12,835 bases of DNA from Deltaproteobacteria bacterium (GCA_019313765.1 JAFDAP010000012.1:1-12835); one strand, 5' to 3'. Shown: positions 1-7,880, counted from the first letter of the stretch. Notes: a model not told the origin generated them from the letters alone. Numbers and translations: made by a program.

Positions 1-198
1 GGCCCGGGCCTCTGACAGGTACCCCTGAACGGTTTGGGTCAAGGCATCCGGGGTTCCGGGATACCATGTGCCTGCCAGGATGGAGGTACGGACATCTTTG
101 AGGGCCTTTTCCTCTCCTGCTGCCTGGTAAGGGAGCAGCCAGAGAGTGCAAAGAATAAGGGGGACAAGGCCGAAGGGTCTGAAGAAATATTTGTACAT
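1..198 (-). CDS. MEMO-family protein (AmmeMemoRadiSam system protein B-like), N-terminal part, exported
   Basis: This is the first 66 codons of a minus-strand gene cut by the left edge. An ATG at 198 is preceded by AGGAG at 207-211 with 8-nt spacing. The N-terminus MYKYFFRPFGLVPLILC continues as a hydrophobic stretch to about residue 27 and then AAGEE, a typical signal peptide. The following segment, with SILAGTWYPGTPDAL and then a TVQGYL run, matches the conserved opening of MEMO1/AmmeMemoRadiSam protein B (R-x-x-x-x-AGxWYPGxxxxL). The family is related to extradiol dioxygenases but its bacterial role is unsettled. The family's putative metal-binding His residues lie beyond the window edge. 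The signal peptide is notable because many members are cytosolic. Partners (AMMECR1, radical SAM) would have to lie to the left or elsewhere. Confidence 0.75.
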   Translation of the reverse strand, partial: MYKYFFRPFGLVPLILCTLWLLPYQAAGEEKALKDVRTSILAGTWYPGTPDALTQTVQGYLSEARA

Positions 199-280
199 TG
201 ATCAGGCTCCTAAATTTCTTGCCTTATTATAGTCTGGTAGGATAAAAAAGGAAACCTTATTTTAAGTTCGGGATTCAGTT

Positions 281-1132
281 ATGATCATCGATTTTCACAC
301 GCACGTGTTTCCTTCTTTTTTCAGGGATGAGCGGCCCGCGTTCTTCTCCGGTGAACCTGCTTTTGAATCCATTTATCGTTCCCCACAGGCAAGGCTCGCC
401 GGGGCCAGGGAACTCATAAGGAATATGGATGAGGAGGGAATTAACAGGTCGGTGATTTTCGGGTTCCCATGGGAAAAAGCGGAAAACTACCTCAGGCATA
501 ATGACTATGTCATTGAGGCGGTCCATCGTCACCCTGATCGCCTGACCGGTTTTTGCTGCTTCTCTCCCTTCGCGCCCGGCGGACCGGAAGAGGCGGAAAG
601 GTGTCTCAAGGCGGGGCTTGCAGGTGTCGGGGAATTAGCCGTTTACGGGTCAGGGCTGTCATCTGAAGCGGTTCATGCGTTAAAGGCGGTTCTGGACCTG
701 TGTTCCCGGTTTGATGTGCCTTTTTTGCTCCACACCAATGAGCCTGTGGGCCATCAATATCCCGGAAAGGCGCCCATGACCCTTGATCAGGTCTATGGAT
801 TTCTTAAGGCATATCCCAAAAACCGCATTATTCTCGCCCACTGGGGAGGAGGGATCTTCTTTTATGCCTTGATGAAGAAAGAGGTGAGAGAGGTTCTCAA
901 AAATGTCTGGTTTGATACTGCGGCCTCCCCTTACCTTTACACGCCGGATATTTACAGGATCGCCGGGGAGGTGATCGGTTTTGAAAAAATCCTCTTTGGA
1001 ACAGATTATCCCCTGCTTAAAGCGCAGCGATACTTCAAGGAAATGGCATCAGCAGGTCTTTCTTCCCGGGCTATAGAGCAGATTAAAGGCTTGAATGCAA
1101 AAAAAGTGTTAGGGCTTTCCTATCCCTCATAG
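281..1132 (+). CDS. Amidohydrolase-2 family metal-dependent hydrolase
   Basis: A 283-residue TIM-barrel amidohydrolase (amidohydrolase_2, the ACMS-decarboxylase/gamma-resorcylate-decarboxylase type). The expected metal-site residues are visible in order: H6 and H8 (MIIDFHTHVF), E118 in VGELAVYG, H151 in LLHTNEP, H187 in ILAHWGGG and D242 in LFGTDYPL. Such enzymes hydrolyse or decarboxylate small cyclic substrates in the cytoplasm; the substrate cannot be read from sequence. The ATG lies six codons before the first metal His, as usual, although no good ribosome-binding site is visible. It diverges from the MEMO gene with about 80 bp between them and converges on moaA. Its stop codon (1130-1132) lies inside the terminal inverted repeat of the inserted element at 1127-1440. 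Without that insertion the frame would run about nine codons further, to a TGA at 1476-1478. Confidence 0.88.
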   Translation: MIIDFHTHVFPSFFRDERPAFFSGEPAFESIYRSPQARLAGARELIRNMDEEGINRSVIFGFPWEKAENYLRHNDYVIEAVHRHPDRLTGFCCFSPFAPGGPEEAERCLKAGLAGVGELAVYGSGLSSEAVHALKAVLDLCSRFDVPFLLHTNEPVGHQYPGKAPMTLDQVYGFLKAYPKNRIILAHWGGGIFFYALMKKEVREVLKNVWFDTAASPYLYTPDIYRIAGEVIGFEKILFGTDYPLLKAQRYFKEMASAGLSSRAIEQIKGLNAKKVLGLSYPS

Positions 1133-1448
1133 CCGTCAGGCTAAGCTAATTCCCAATTGAGATATGACAAGTTCGAGGTCTAAATTCCAAATCACAAGCA
1201 CCAAATTTCAAACAATATCCAAATCTCAAATACCAATGACCAAAACAATGCAGCGTCATAATAGCTCAATAAGTCGCGGTTGTTATCCAAAGATGTCCAT
1301 ATAAATTTGGATTCCCAAAAATATTGCGCTGATAAGGCGCGTTTTGATATTGTAATTTGGAATTTATTTGGAATTTGTGATTTAGAATTTGTGATTTATT
1401 TAGTATTCCGCTTTGGATATCTTTAGCCTGACGGCTATGCCCTATCCC
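1119..1448. mobile_element. MITE-like element with 17-bp terminal inverted repeats and 8-bp target duplication
   Basis: CATAGCCGTCAGGCTAA at 1128-1144 is the exact reverse complement of 1423-1439. One base outside each repeat lies the direct repeat CCTATCCC (1119-1126 and 1441-1448), the layout of a transposed element with a target-site duplication. The interior (about 280 bp) has no ORF. It is AT-rich, with a left arm (1181-1250) full of CCAAAT/CAAAT motifs and a right arm (1341-1401) full of GGAATTTGTGATTT motifs, so the arms are loosely complementary. Each terminal repeat can itself fold as TAGCC-4nt-GGCTA, so the ends might also stop transcription between the two convergent genes. The interior shares sequence with the repeat at 9316-9486. 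No transposase is encoded, so movement would need one supplied in trans. Confidence 0.7.
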
Positions 1449-2443
1449 CCTATTGATGACATCTGTCCGGGGAAGTGAAGTGAATCATGGGAAGCTCTTG
1501 TGTGTGCGAAGGGCTTATTAAATGCGGTTTTCAGGATAATCCGTGCCAGGTCATTGTCTGATGCCCCCTGTCTCATCGGACCTTTCAGGTCCTCCTCCTG
1601 ATCAGATAGAAGGCAGGGCCTCAAACTGCCCCTTGCGGTGAGGCGAAGTCGATTGCATGTATGGCAGAAATGGTGCGTCAGGGGACTGATGAAACCGATT
1701 TCTCCCGGGGCCCCTTCAAACCTGAAACGCTCGGCCGGACCGTCCAATGCGGTTTTTGAAACCTGTACCAGTTTTCCCAGGCTGCTGAGTTTTTCTTTGA
1801 TCACGGAGTTGGGAACATGATTCAGGGAATTGTTTGTACTTGCAATTCCAAGGGGCATATATTCAATGAACCTTATGTGGTAAGGGTGCTCTAAAGAAAG
1901 CCTGGCAAAATCCAGGACCTCGTCATCGTTGACGCCCTTGATGACAACTGCGTTGATTTTTATGGGCTGAAACCCCATTTGCCTTGCCCGATCAATACCT
2001 GCCAGAACCTGTACCAGACCATCGCAGCCGGTTATTTTTTTGTATTTTTCTCTTTTAAAGGAGTCTAAGCTGATGTTGAGTCTCTTTATGCCTCCGGTTT
2101 TGAGCTTCTCCAGGTTCTCCTTCAGATAAATTCCATTGGTGGTAAGCGCGACGTCCTTAAGACCGGTAAGACCGGTCAACTGAGGTATGATTTTACATAA
2201 GCCTTTGCGCACAAGGGGCTCTCCTCCTGTCAGGCGGATTTTTTCAACCCCGAGTTTTACGGCAATTCCGGCTATGCGCAGTATTTCTTCATAGGTGAGT
2301 ATGTCCTCGTGCCGGAGTTTTGGGATGCCTCCACCCGGCAGGCAATAAAGGCACCGGAGGTTGCACCGGTCGGTCACGGAGATGCGCAGGTAGTTGAGCC
2401 GCCGGTTGTATTGATCAACTAATCGTTTATGATTGGTTTCCAT
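1442..2443 (-). CDS. moaA: GTP 3',8-cyclase MoaA (molybdenum cofactor biosynthesis)
   Basis: A radical SAM enzyme for the first step of molybdopterin synthesis, converting GTP to 3',8-cyclo-7,8-dihydro-GTP (with MoaC then making cPMP). The N-terminal cluster motif is C27-x3-C31-x2-C34 in RISVTDRCNLRCLYC, followed by LTGGEPLVR. The C-terminal cluster motif is C260-x2-C263-x13-C277 (HTCNRLRLTARGSLRPC). The protein ends in IGG, the conserved MoaA tail. Length is 333 residues from the ATG at 2443, which I prefer because it gives the usual short leader before the radical SAM motif and has GAG six bases upstream. A TTG at 2464 would add seven residues. The gene follows fusA by 36 bp on the same strand and is probably co-transcribed. 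No other moa or moe gene is in the window. Confidence 0.93.
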   Translation of the reverse strand: METNHKRLVDQYNRRLNYLRISVTDRCNLRCLYCLPGGGIPKLRHEDILTYEEILRIAGIAVKLGVEKIRLTGGEPLVRKGLCKIIPQLTGLTGLKDVALTTNGIYLKENLEKLKTGGIKRLNISLDSFKREKYKKITGCDGLVQVLAGIDRARQMGFQPIKINAVVIKGVNDDEVLDFARLSLEHPYHIRFIEYMPLGIASTNNSLNHVPNSVIKEKLSSLGKLVQVSKTALDGPAERFRFEGAPGEIGFISPLTHHFCHTCNRLRLTARGSLRPCLLSDQEEDLKGPMRQGASDNDLARIILKTAFNKPFAHTRASHDSLHFPGQMSSIGG

Positions 2444-2479
2444 TAAATTCTCGTTTGTTTTCAAGTTAGTCCGCTTAGC

Positions 2480-4510
2480 TCAAGCCTTATCATAATGGCT
2501 GAATTGCATGGTGAAGGTGCCACGTCCCTGGGAAGCGGATCGAAGGGATGTGGAATAACCGAACATCCTGGAAAGGGGGACGCTGGCGGTGAGGACCTGA
2601 ACCTGACCGTTGCTGGTAATCTGCTCAATTTTTCCCTGCCTGGTATTCAAATCGCTTATGACCTCACCCATAAACTCTTCGGGGACCAGCACCTCTGCCT
2701 TCATGATGGGTTCGAGTAGGAGAGAGGCAGCTTTGGCACAGGCATTCTTAAAGGCCATGGCCGTTGCGATTTTGAAGGCCATCTCGTCGGACGTCTCCTT
2801 CATTTGGACATTCAGGAGGACCGTTTGAACGTCTATTACAGGATAGCCCATAAGTACACCGCTGGTTTCGGCGTCGGAAATGCCCTGCCTGATGGCATTT
2901 AAAAATTCTTCGCTAAGATCCGGGTCCTCGCAATGGTCAACAAAACGGTTTGCCTTACCTCTCGGCATGGGAGAGACCTGAATCTTGACGCCCGCAAAAT
3001 GCTGCTGCCCGGCGAGTTCCCTTTGGAAGACCTCCTCGTGTTCCACGGATTCCGTTATTGTCTCCCGGTATACTACCTGGGGTTTTCCCTGGTTCGTGTC
3101 CACTAAAAACTCACGTTTGAGACGGCCCACAATAATTTCAAGGTGTAATTCGCCCATACCGGAGATGATTGTCTGTCCTGTTTCTTCATCAATCCTGAAT
3201 TTGAAAGTGGGATCTTCATCCGACAGTTTGTTAAGGGAATCCATAAGTTTATCTTGATCCTGGACCTTTTTGGGCTCGACGGCCACACTGATCACAGGCT
3301 CGTTGAATTCAATGGGTTCGAGCAGAATAGGGTGGTCTTTGATGCACAGTGTGTCTCCGGTCGTTGTCAGATTCAAACCCATTGCAGCAACAATATCGCC
3401 TGCCGAGGCCTGATCAACGCGTTCTCTCTTGTTGGAATGCATTTTAAGAAGCCTGGCGAGTTTTTCATTTATACCCTTGCCCGGGTTGTAAACAAGGCCC
3501 CCTGTTTTAACGCTGCCGGAGTAAACCCTGATATAGGTCATTTTTCTCCCCTGGTCCATCATGACCTTGAAGGCCAGGGCGGAAAACGGTCCCTTTGCTT
3601 CCGCGGCCCGGGACGCCTCTTTCCCGGTAGAGGGTATATTCCCGACAACCGGCGGAATATCAACAGGAGAAGGTAAGTAATCAATAATTCCATCCAAGAG
3701 GGGTTGTATGCCCTTGTTCCTCAAGGCCATACCGCAAAAGACCGGCACCAATCCCAGGTTGATGGTCGTCTCACGTATGGCCTGCTTGAGTTCTTGAACT
3801 TGAATATCTTCTTCTGAAAGATATTTCTCCATTATCAGGTCATTCTTGTCTGCCAAGGTTTCCAGGAGCAGGTCCCTGTACCGGGAGGCATCTTCCATAA
3901 ACTCCCGAGGAATGGGCTCCTCACCATATTCAATTCCTAATGTCTTTTCTTCCCATATAATGACCTTCATCTTGACAAGGTCTATAATACCCTTGAACTG
4001 GTCCTCTAATCCCATAGGGAGTTGGAGAATGAGCGGGATGGAACCAAGACGGTCCCGGATCATTTGTACGGCCCTGAAAAAATTCGCACCAACACGATCC
4101 AGTTTATTGATAAAGGCGATCTTCGGGACTTTATACCTGTCTGCCTGGTGCCAGACAGTTTCGGATTGCGGTTCAACGCCGCCCACGGCGCAGAAAACCC
4201 CGATTGCACCATCCAGGACACGGAGCGCACGTTCCACTTCGATGGTGAAATCCACATGACCCGGCGTATCTATAATATTAACAGTGTGCCCTCGCCAGTC
4301 ACAGGAGGTCACGGCAGATGTTATGGTGATGCCCCTTTCCTTTTCTTCCAACATCCAGTCCATGGTGGCTTCGCCATCATGCACTTCGCCCATCTTGTGG
4401 ACGCGGCCGGAGTAAAAAAGGATACGTTCCGTGACCGTGGTCTTGCCTGCATCGATATGGGCTATGATGCCGAGGTTGCGGGTTTTTGTAAGTTTCCCTG
4501 CCGGTGCCAT
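2480..4510 (-). CDS. fusA: Elongation factor G
   Basis: A 676-residue translational GTPase with full EF-G architecture. Visible motifs are the P-loop AHIDAGKTT (residues 17-25), the switch region EKERGITITSA, DTPGHVDF (81-88) and NKLD (135-138), followed by domains II-V ending near ALRSASQGRGTFTMQF. It would catalyse translocation, or ribosome recycling with RRF. Canonical fusA normally sits with rpsL, rpsG and tuf; here it lies alone upstream of moaA, so it may be a second EF-G. Deltaproteobacteria, spirochaetes and planctomycetes often carry specialised EF-G pairs (spdEFG1/spdEFG2), but which type this is cannot be decided by eye. The ATG at 4510 has only a weak ribosome-binding site; a strong AGGAGG lies further up, before a short leader ORF. 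Confidence 0.9.
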   Translation of the reverse strand: MAPAGKLTKTRNLGIIAHIDAGKTTVTERILFYSGRVHKMGEVHDGEATMDWMLEEKERGITITSAVTSCDWRGHTVNIIDTPGHVDFTIEVERALRVLDGAIGVFCAVGGVEPQSETVWHQADRYKVPKIAFINKLDRVGANFFRAVQMIRDRLGSIPLILQLPMGLEDQFKGIIDLVKMKVIIWEEKTLGIEYGEEPIPREFMEDASRYRDLLLETLADKNDLIMEKYLSEEDIQVQELKQAIRETTINLGLVPVFCGMALRNKGIQPLLDGIIDYLPSPVDIPPVVGNIPSTGKEASRAAEAKGPFSALAFKVMMDQGRKMTYIRVYSGSVKTGGLVYNPGKGINEKLARLLKMHSNKRERVDQASAGDIVAAMGLNLTTTGDTLCIKDHPILLEPIEFNEPVISVAVEPKKVQDQDKLMDSLNKLSDEDPTFKFRIDEETGQTIISGMGELHLEIIVGRLKREFLVDTNQGKPQVVYRETITESVEHEEVFQRELAGQQHFAGVKIQVSPMPRGKANRFVDHCEDPDLSEEFLNAIRQGISDAETSGVLMGYPVIDVQTVLLNVQMKETSDEMAFKIATAMAFKNACAKAASLLLEPIMKAEVLVPEEFMGEVISDLNTRQGKIEQITSNGQVQVLTASVPLSRMFGYSTSLRSASQGRGTFTMQFSHYDKA

Positions 4511-4855
4511 GTTATTCTTATGTTGTCCGATAAAATATGGTTAATCCTGCCAAAAGGACAGCCTCCTATCAGCTTTACAACAATAATCAACCTATTTCAA
4601 AATCCCCACTGGCCCCCCTCCGGCCTGTTTGACATGGAGGGTAAATCTAAGGTATCTTGCCTGGTCTGTCAAGGCAATAACTTTTATAGATACTTCAATC
4701 ATCGCAGGCCTTGTCTCTTGTTTTTAAATGCGAACTGAGAAGTCTCTTTCAAAGAGCCACAATTAGGCTCAAGCGGGATTTGTGGAGCGCCCCACCTAAG
4801 GCGTTTTGTTTATGCAAAATCAGCGAGTAGTTGAACACTTTGTAGTGGAGACAGA
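4511..4855. other. Non-coding gap between divergent fusA and glycosylase genes
   Basis: No convincing gene lies here. On the plus strand, TTGACA (4629-4634) is followed after 18 bp by TATCTT (4653-4658), a weak sigma-70-like promoter that could serve the glycosylase. The transcript leader can form small stems: TTGCCT/AGGCAA around 4657-4677, GAGCC-7nt-GGCTC (4754-4770), and alternative GTGG/CCAC or GCGCC/GGCGT pairings near 4790-4806, the latter followed by TTTTGTTT. None matches a riboswitch class that I recognise. Confidence 0.3.
4518..4553 (-). promoter_or_regulatory. Possible 11-codon leader ORF upstream of fusA
   Basis: On the minus strand a perfect AGGAGG (4562-4567) stands 8 nt before a TTG that opens an 11-codon frame, MAGLTIFYRTT. 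It stops at TAA (4518-4520), 7 nt before the fusA ATG. fusA itself has no comparable ribosome-binding site. The arrangement suggests translation of a short leader feeding ribosomes into fusA by reinitiation. TCCT...AGGA pairing around the TTG could form a small hairpin. The evidence is only the spacing and the strong site, so the call is tentative. Confidence 0.25.
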
Positions 4856-5554
4856 ATGAAAAAAAAGCGCCCAGCCCGGGACCCGAAATCAGTTCCCCGC
4901 ACCATGACCGGGCAGAAACTGATGGATATGTTCGATCTCTTGTATGCTCACTTTGGCCCTCAGAACTGGTGGCCTGCTGAGACGGACTTAGAGATGATGG
5001 TTGGTGCGGTGTTGACGCAAAATACAAACTGGAAGAACGTGGAAAGGGCGATTGAAAATTTGAAAAGCAAGGATTTGCTGACAGTGAATGCCCTCTGTTC
5101 CATATCCATCGAGGCCTTAGCTCAGGAGATCCGGCCCGCCGGGTATTACAACATAAAGGCCAGGCGATTAATGAATTTGATTCAATTTATGAAGGACCGA
5201 TACGGAGAAGATCTATCAGGTTTTTCTAAGGATGGAACGCAGAAACTGAGAGAAGGCCTTCTTTCTGTCAATGGGGTCGGCCCGGAAACCGCGGACAGCA
5301 TCCTTCTTTATGCTGCCCGCCGGCCCGTGTTCGTGATTGACGCCTATACCCATAGAATTCTGAAGAGACACGGTATGAGCGAAGACCAGGCGACCTATTA
5401 TGAATTGCAGGAACTGTTTATGGACCACTTGCCTGAAGATCAAGAACTATACAGCGAGTTTCATGCGCTTATTGTCCAGGCAGGAAAGAATTACTGCAAA
5501 AGAAAGCCCCTCTGCCTTGAGTGTCCTCTCGAAAAGTGGGAGAGAGAGTTTTGA
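4856..5554 (+). CDS. HhH-GPD DNA glycosylase (endonuclease III-related, MagIII-like)
   Basis: A 232-residue base-excision repair glycosylase of the endonuclease III superfamily. The helix-hairpin-helix is LLSVNGVGPETADSILLYA (about 135-153) and the catalytic Asp is D162 in VFVIDAYTHRIL. Where E. coli Nth has its lyase lysine (GVGRKTA), this protein has Glu144 (GVGPETA). This suggests a monofunctional glycosylase closer to 3-methyladenine glycosylase MagIII than to a true Nth. The C-terminal Fe-S loop keeps C214, C220 and C223, but the fourth ligand position is Glu229 and the first spacing is x5 rather than x6, so a normal 4Fe-4S cluster is doubtful. The ATG is well placed after GGAG (4847-4850). 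It converges on the transporter gene, 21 bp away. Confidence 0.85.
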   Translation: MKKKRPARDPKSVPRTMTGQKLMDMFDLLYAHFGPQNWWPAETDLEMMVGAVLTQNTNWKNVERAIENLKSKDLLTVNALCSISIEALAQEIRPAGYYNIKARRLMNLIQFMKDRYGEDLSGFSKDGTQKLREGLLSVNGVGPETADSILLYAARRPVFVIDAYTHRILKRHGMSEDQATYYELQELFMDHLPEDQELYSEFHALIVQAGKNYCKRKPLCLECPLEKWEREF

Positions 5555-5575
5555 CAAAAAACATTGTCTTGAATC

Positions 5576-6796
5576 CTAATAGTTGGCATTATCGGGTAAT
5601 TTCAGATAGAGCGACAGGATGAATCCCGTTAGTATGAGGCCGCCTGTCAAGGCAATGCCCAGCGAAAAGGAACCTGCATCACCCATGATGCCGATTCCGA
5701 TGGGAATGGCCCCGCCTCCTAAAACAAAAGCAAAGGGAACCGTAAGCGATACTGCGACGTTTCGGGCGCTTGGCGGGCCTATGGAGGAGAGGGCTGCAAA
5801 ACCGGGCGGGAAAAAACAGACCGCGATGATAGGCTGCAGGAAGACAATTGTTATGATCCAGGGACCCGGAGCTGCCCCAAGGAGGATTGTCATGAACCCG
5901 GTGAGCAGGAATGCCATTCCCATGGTTCGTCTCGGGCCCAGACGATCGCTTGCCCACCCTGCCAAAAATGCCATCCCGACCCCCGGGATTCGCGAGAGTG
6001 CAATCAGGGTATTGGCCCAGTTCCGGTTTATTCCATGCTCTGTTATTAGATAGAGGGGAAGCATGGTAAATACCCCTAAAGTGCCGCCTATACCCAGGCT
6101 GAACAGGAACATCATGATCCAGAAGGCGGGTTCGCGGAAAAGCGCTTTAAAGGCCGCAAAATTGGGGGGTTCCCCCGGGAACTCCCCGCCTCTGCCGAAG
6201 CTGGCGAAGGCGATTCCCATCAGAACGGACATGCCCCCCAGGAACACGAGGACACCCCTCCATGAAAACCATGTGAGGAGGGCCTCGGATACCAAGGGCG
6301 CGGCCACAAAGCCCAAATTTGGCGCCAGTTCATGGATTGCAATGGCCTTGCCCCAGTGCCTGGGGCTGATCAAAGCAGTAAGGGTCGCGATACCGGAAGG
6401 AAGATAGAGTCCCGAGGCCAGTCCAAGCAGGACCAGTACAATGCGTGTTCCCCACAGGCTGTCGGTGAAAGCGATACCAAAAAGTGCCACGCCGACTGCC
6501 ATGGCCGAGACAATTATTGTCCTTTTGTGCAAAAGGCGGGAGGAGAAAAAACCTGATCCGAGAAGTGATATGAAATACCCAGCTGAAATCAACAGAAAGA
6601 GAGATCCGGCCTCGCCATGGCTTACCCCAAGGTCCTTCTCAATGGCGGGCATTAAAGGGGCCAGGATAATCCTTGAAATAAAGTTCAGGAAGAAGATTGT
6701 CGTCAAGAAGAGGAGGGGACCCATTTGGGAACCAAAAGAGGGTATATTTTCATCCTGTTTGTTGGCCGAATCGCGGCTCGTTGGAATATGATTCAA
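5576..6796 (-). CDS. Major facilitator superfamily transporter
   Basis: A 406-residue, strongly hydrophobic protein with about 12 membrane segments, of usual MFS length. The cytoplasmic loop after helix 2 reads GSGFFSSRLLHKRT, a degenerate motif A. Its repeat after helix 8 reads GWASDRLGPRRT, a good match to the G-x-x-x-D-R-x-G-x-R-x consensus. It would move a small solute across the inner membrane; nothing visible fixes the substrate. The start is taken as TTG at 6796 because AAGGAG (6805-6810) lies 8 nt upstream. The ATG lying between that site and the TTG is in another frame. It diverges from the prenyltransferase gene across 181 bp. Confidence 0.88.
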   Translation of the reverse strand: MNHIPTSRDSANKQDENIPSFGSQMGPLLFLTTIFFLNFISRIILAPLMPAIEKDLGVSHGEAGSLFLLISAGYFISLLGSGFFSSRLLHKRTIIVSAMAVGVALFGIAFTDSLWGTRIVLVLLGLASGLYLPSGIATLTALISPRHWGKAIAIHELAPNLGFVAAPLVSEALLTWFSWRGVLVFLGGMSVLMGIAFASFGRGGEFPGEPPNFAAFKALFREPAFWIMMFLFSLGIGGTLGVFTMLPLYLITEHGINRNWANTLIALSRIPGVGMAFLAGWASDRLGPRRTMGMAFLLTGFMTILLGAAPGPWIITIVFLQPIIAVCFFPPGFAALSSIGPPSARNVAVSLTVPFAFVLGGGAIPIGIGIMGDAGSFSLGIALTGGLILTGFILSLYLKLPDNANY

Positions 6797-6922
6797 TTTT
6801 CATGCTCCTTTGGGTGACTAAGCGAATCGAAGATATATCTCAAAAGCTTGAAATAATATTTTTATTTTGGTAAATGAACCCTGACAAGGCTAAGGTTCAA
6901 TCTTCAATAGCCAAAACAAAAA

Positions 6923-6946
6923 CATGCGCGTTATTGATTGCGCATG
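6923..6946. promoter_or_regulatory. Inverted repeat in divergent promoter region
   Basis: CATGCGC and GCGCATG form a perfect 7-bp inverted repeat separated by 10 bp. It lies between the divergent transporter and prenyltransferase genes and ends 31 bp before the latter's start. It could be an operator or a small RNA hairpin. There is no T-tract, so it is not a standard terminator. Confidence 0.35.
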
Positions 6947-6977
6947 ATATACCAATTTAACTTATGTCATCTAAACC

Positions 6978-7880
6978 ATGAATGTCTATCTAAAAGCCCT
7001 TAGAGCGCCTTTCTTAGCCGGTTCCCTTATGCCGGTTATGATCGGCTCGGCCTTTGCCTTAACACAAAAGGCATTTTCTTTCCCGCTTTTTTTGATCACT
7101 GCTTTTGGAGTGGCAGGGCTCCATTTGGGCGCGAACCTGCTCAATGATTATTGCGATGCAAAGGGGAGTGATCCTATTAATCTGCGCTTGACGCCATTTA
7201 GCGGCGGAAGCCGCGTGATTCAAAACCAGGAACTTGCGCCCTGGGTCATAATGCTGATGGCGTTATTCTTTTTTGCTATAGGCCTGGCTGCGGGAATCTG
7301 GCTTGTCTGTTTAGACAGGCCGCTCGTTGCTGTAATCGGTCTTGTAGGGCTTGCCGCAGGGTGGGCATATTCAGCGCCTCCCTTACAGCTTATGTCACGT
7401 GGATGGGGCGAGGTCTTGATCTTTTTTGCCTTTGGCCCGTTGATCACATTAGGAACATATTACGTGATGTCAGGTTCTCTGAGCTGGCCTGCCTTTGCCC
7501 TCGGGTTCCCACAAGGGTTTTTTATTGCAGGGGTTATATGGATCAATCAATTCCCCGACTACCAGGCGGATAAGGAGGCAGGAAAGAAAAATCTGATGGT
7601 AAGATGGGGACCGGAGATTTGCAGGTATCTTTACTGCATCATTATGTTGTCAGGCTTTTTCGTTGTTATCTTTCTCAGCAGCTTTGTAAGCCTGTCGTAC
7701 CTTCTCATGCTCTCCTTTATTGCCTTTCCGCTTGTATTCAAGGCCATGAGGATTTTGTGGAAAGAATACCTGTCACACGAGGGAGTGATACCAGCACAGG
7801 CTTTTACAATCCAGACCATGGTCGCCCACGGGCTTCTTCTCTCCCTGGGACTGATTTTGAGCAGGTTAATTGGTGTTTAG
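6978..7880 (+). CDS. UbiA-family prenyltransferase (MenA/MqnP-like)
   Basis: A 300-residue membrane enzyme that attaches a polyprenyl chain to an aromatic acceptor. The first Asp-rich motif is NDYCDAKGSD (N56-D65) and the second is NQFPDYQAD (N190-D198). These bind the prenyl diphosphate through magnesium. The FSGGSRVIQ segment after the first motif resembles 1,4-dihydroxy-2-naphthoate prenyltransferases, so menaquinone synthesis is the likeliest role. A futalosine-pathway MqnP role is equally possible, as no other quinone gene is nearby. Eight or nine membrane helices are apparent. The ATG lacks a clear ribosome-binding site, but no better start is in frame. purB follows after 49 bp on the same strand with its own strong site. 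Confidence 0.85.
   Translation: MNVYLKALRAPFLAGSLMPVMIGSAFALTQKAFSFPLFLITAFGVAGLHLGANLLNDYCDAKGSDPINLRLTPFSGGSRVIQNQELAPWVIMLMALFFFAIGLAAGIWLVCLDRPLVAVIGLVGLAAGWAYSAPPLQLMSRGWGEVLIFFAFGPLITLGTYYVMSGSLSWPAFALGFPQGFFIAGVIWINQFPDYQADKEAGKKNLMVRWGPEICRYLYCIIMLSGFFVVIFLSSFVSLSYLLMLSFIAFPLVFKAMRILWKEYLSHEGVIPAQAFTIQTMVAHGLLLSLGLILSRLIGV

Noticed and set aside
1178..1406. Repeated CCAAAT/GGAATTT motifs as a possible CRISPR array
   Set aside because: The motifs are irregular in spacing and length, lie in opposite orientations in the two arms, and have no unique spacers of constant size.
3254..3676. 140-codon plus-strand open frame
   Set aside because: It lies wholly antisense to the conserved EF-G coding sequence and has no motif of its own.
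4657..4677. TTGCCT...AGGCAA stem-loop as a terminator
   Set aside because: It has only six pairs, a 9-nt loop and no T-tract, and no plus-strand gene ends before it.
4022..4738. 238-codon plus-strand open frame
   Set aside because: Two thirds of it is antisense to fusA and its protein shows no recognisable motif. It is a shadow frame extending by chance into the non-coding gap.
5555..5575. GACAA...TTGTC inverted repeat between convergent genes as a bidirectional terminator
   Set aside because: The stem is only five weak pairs with an A-rich loop, not enough to support the call.
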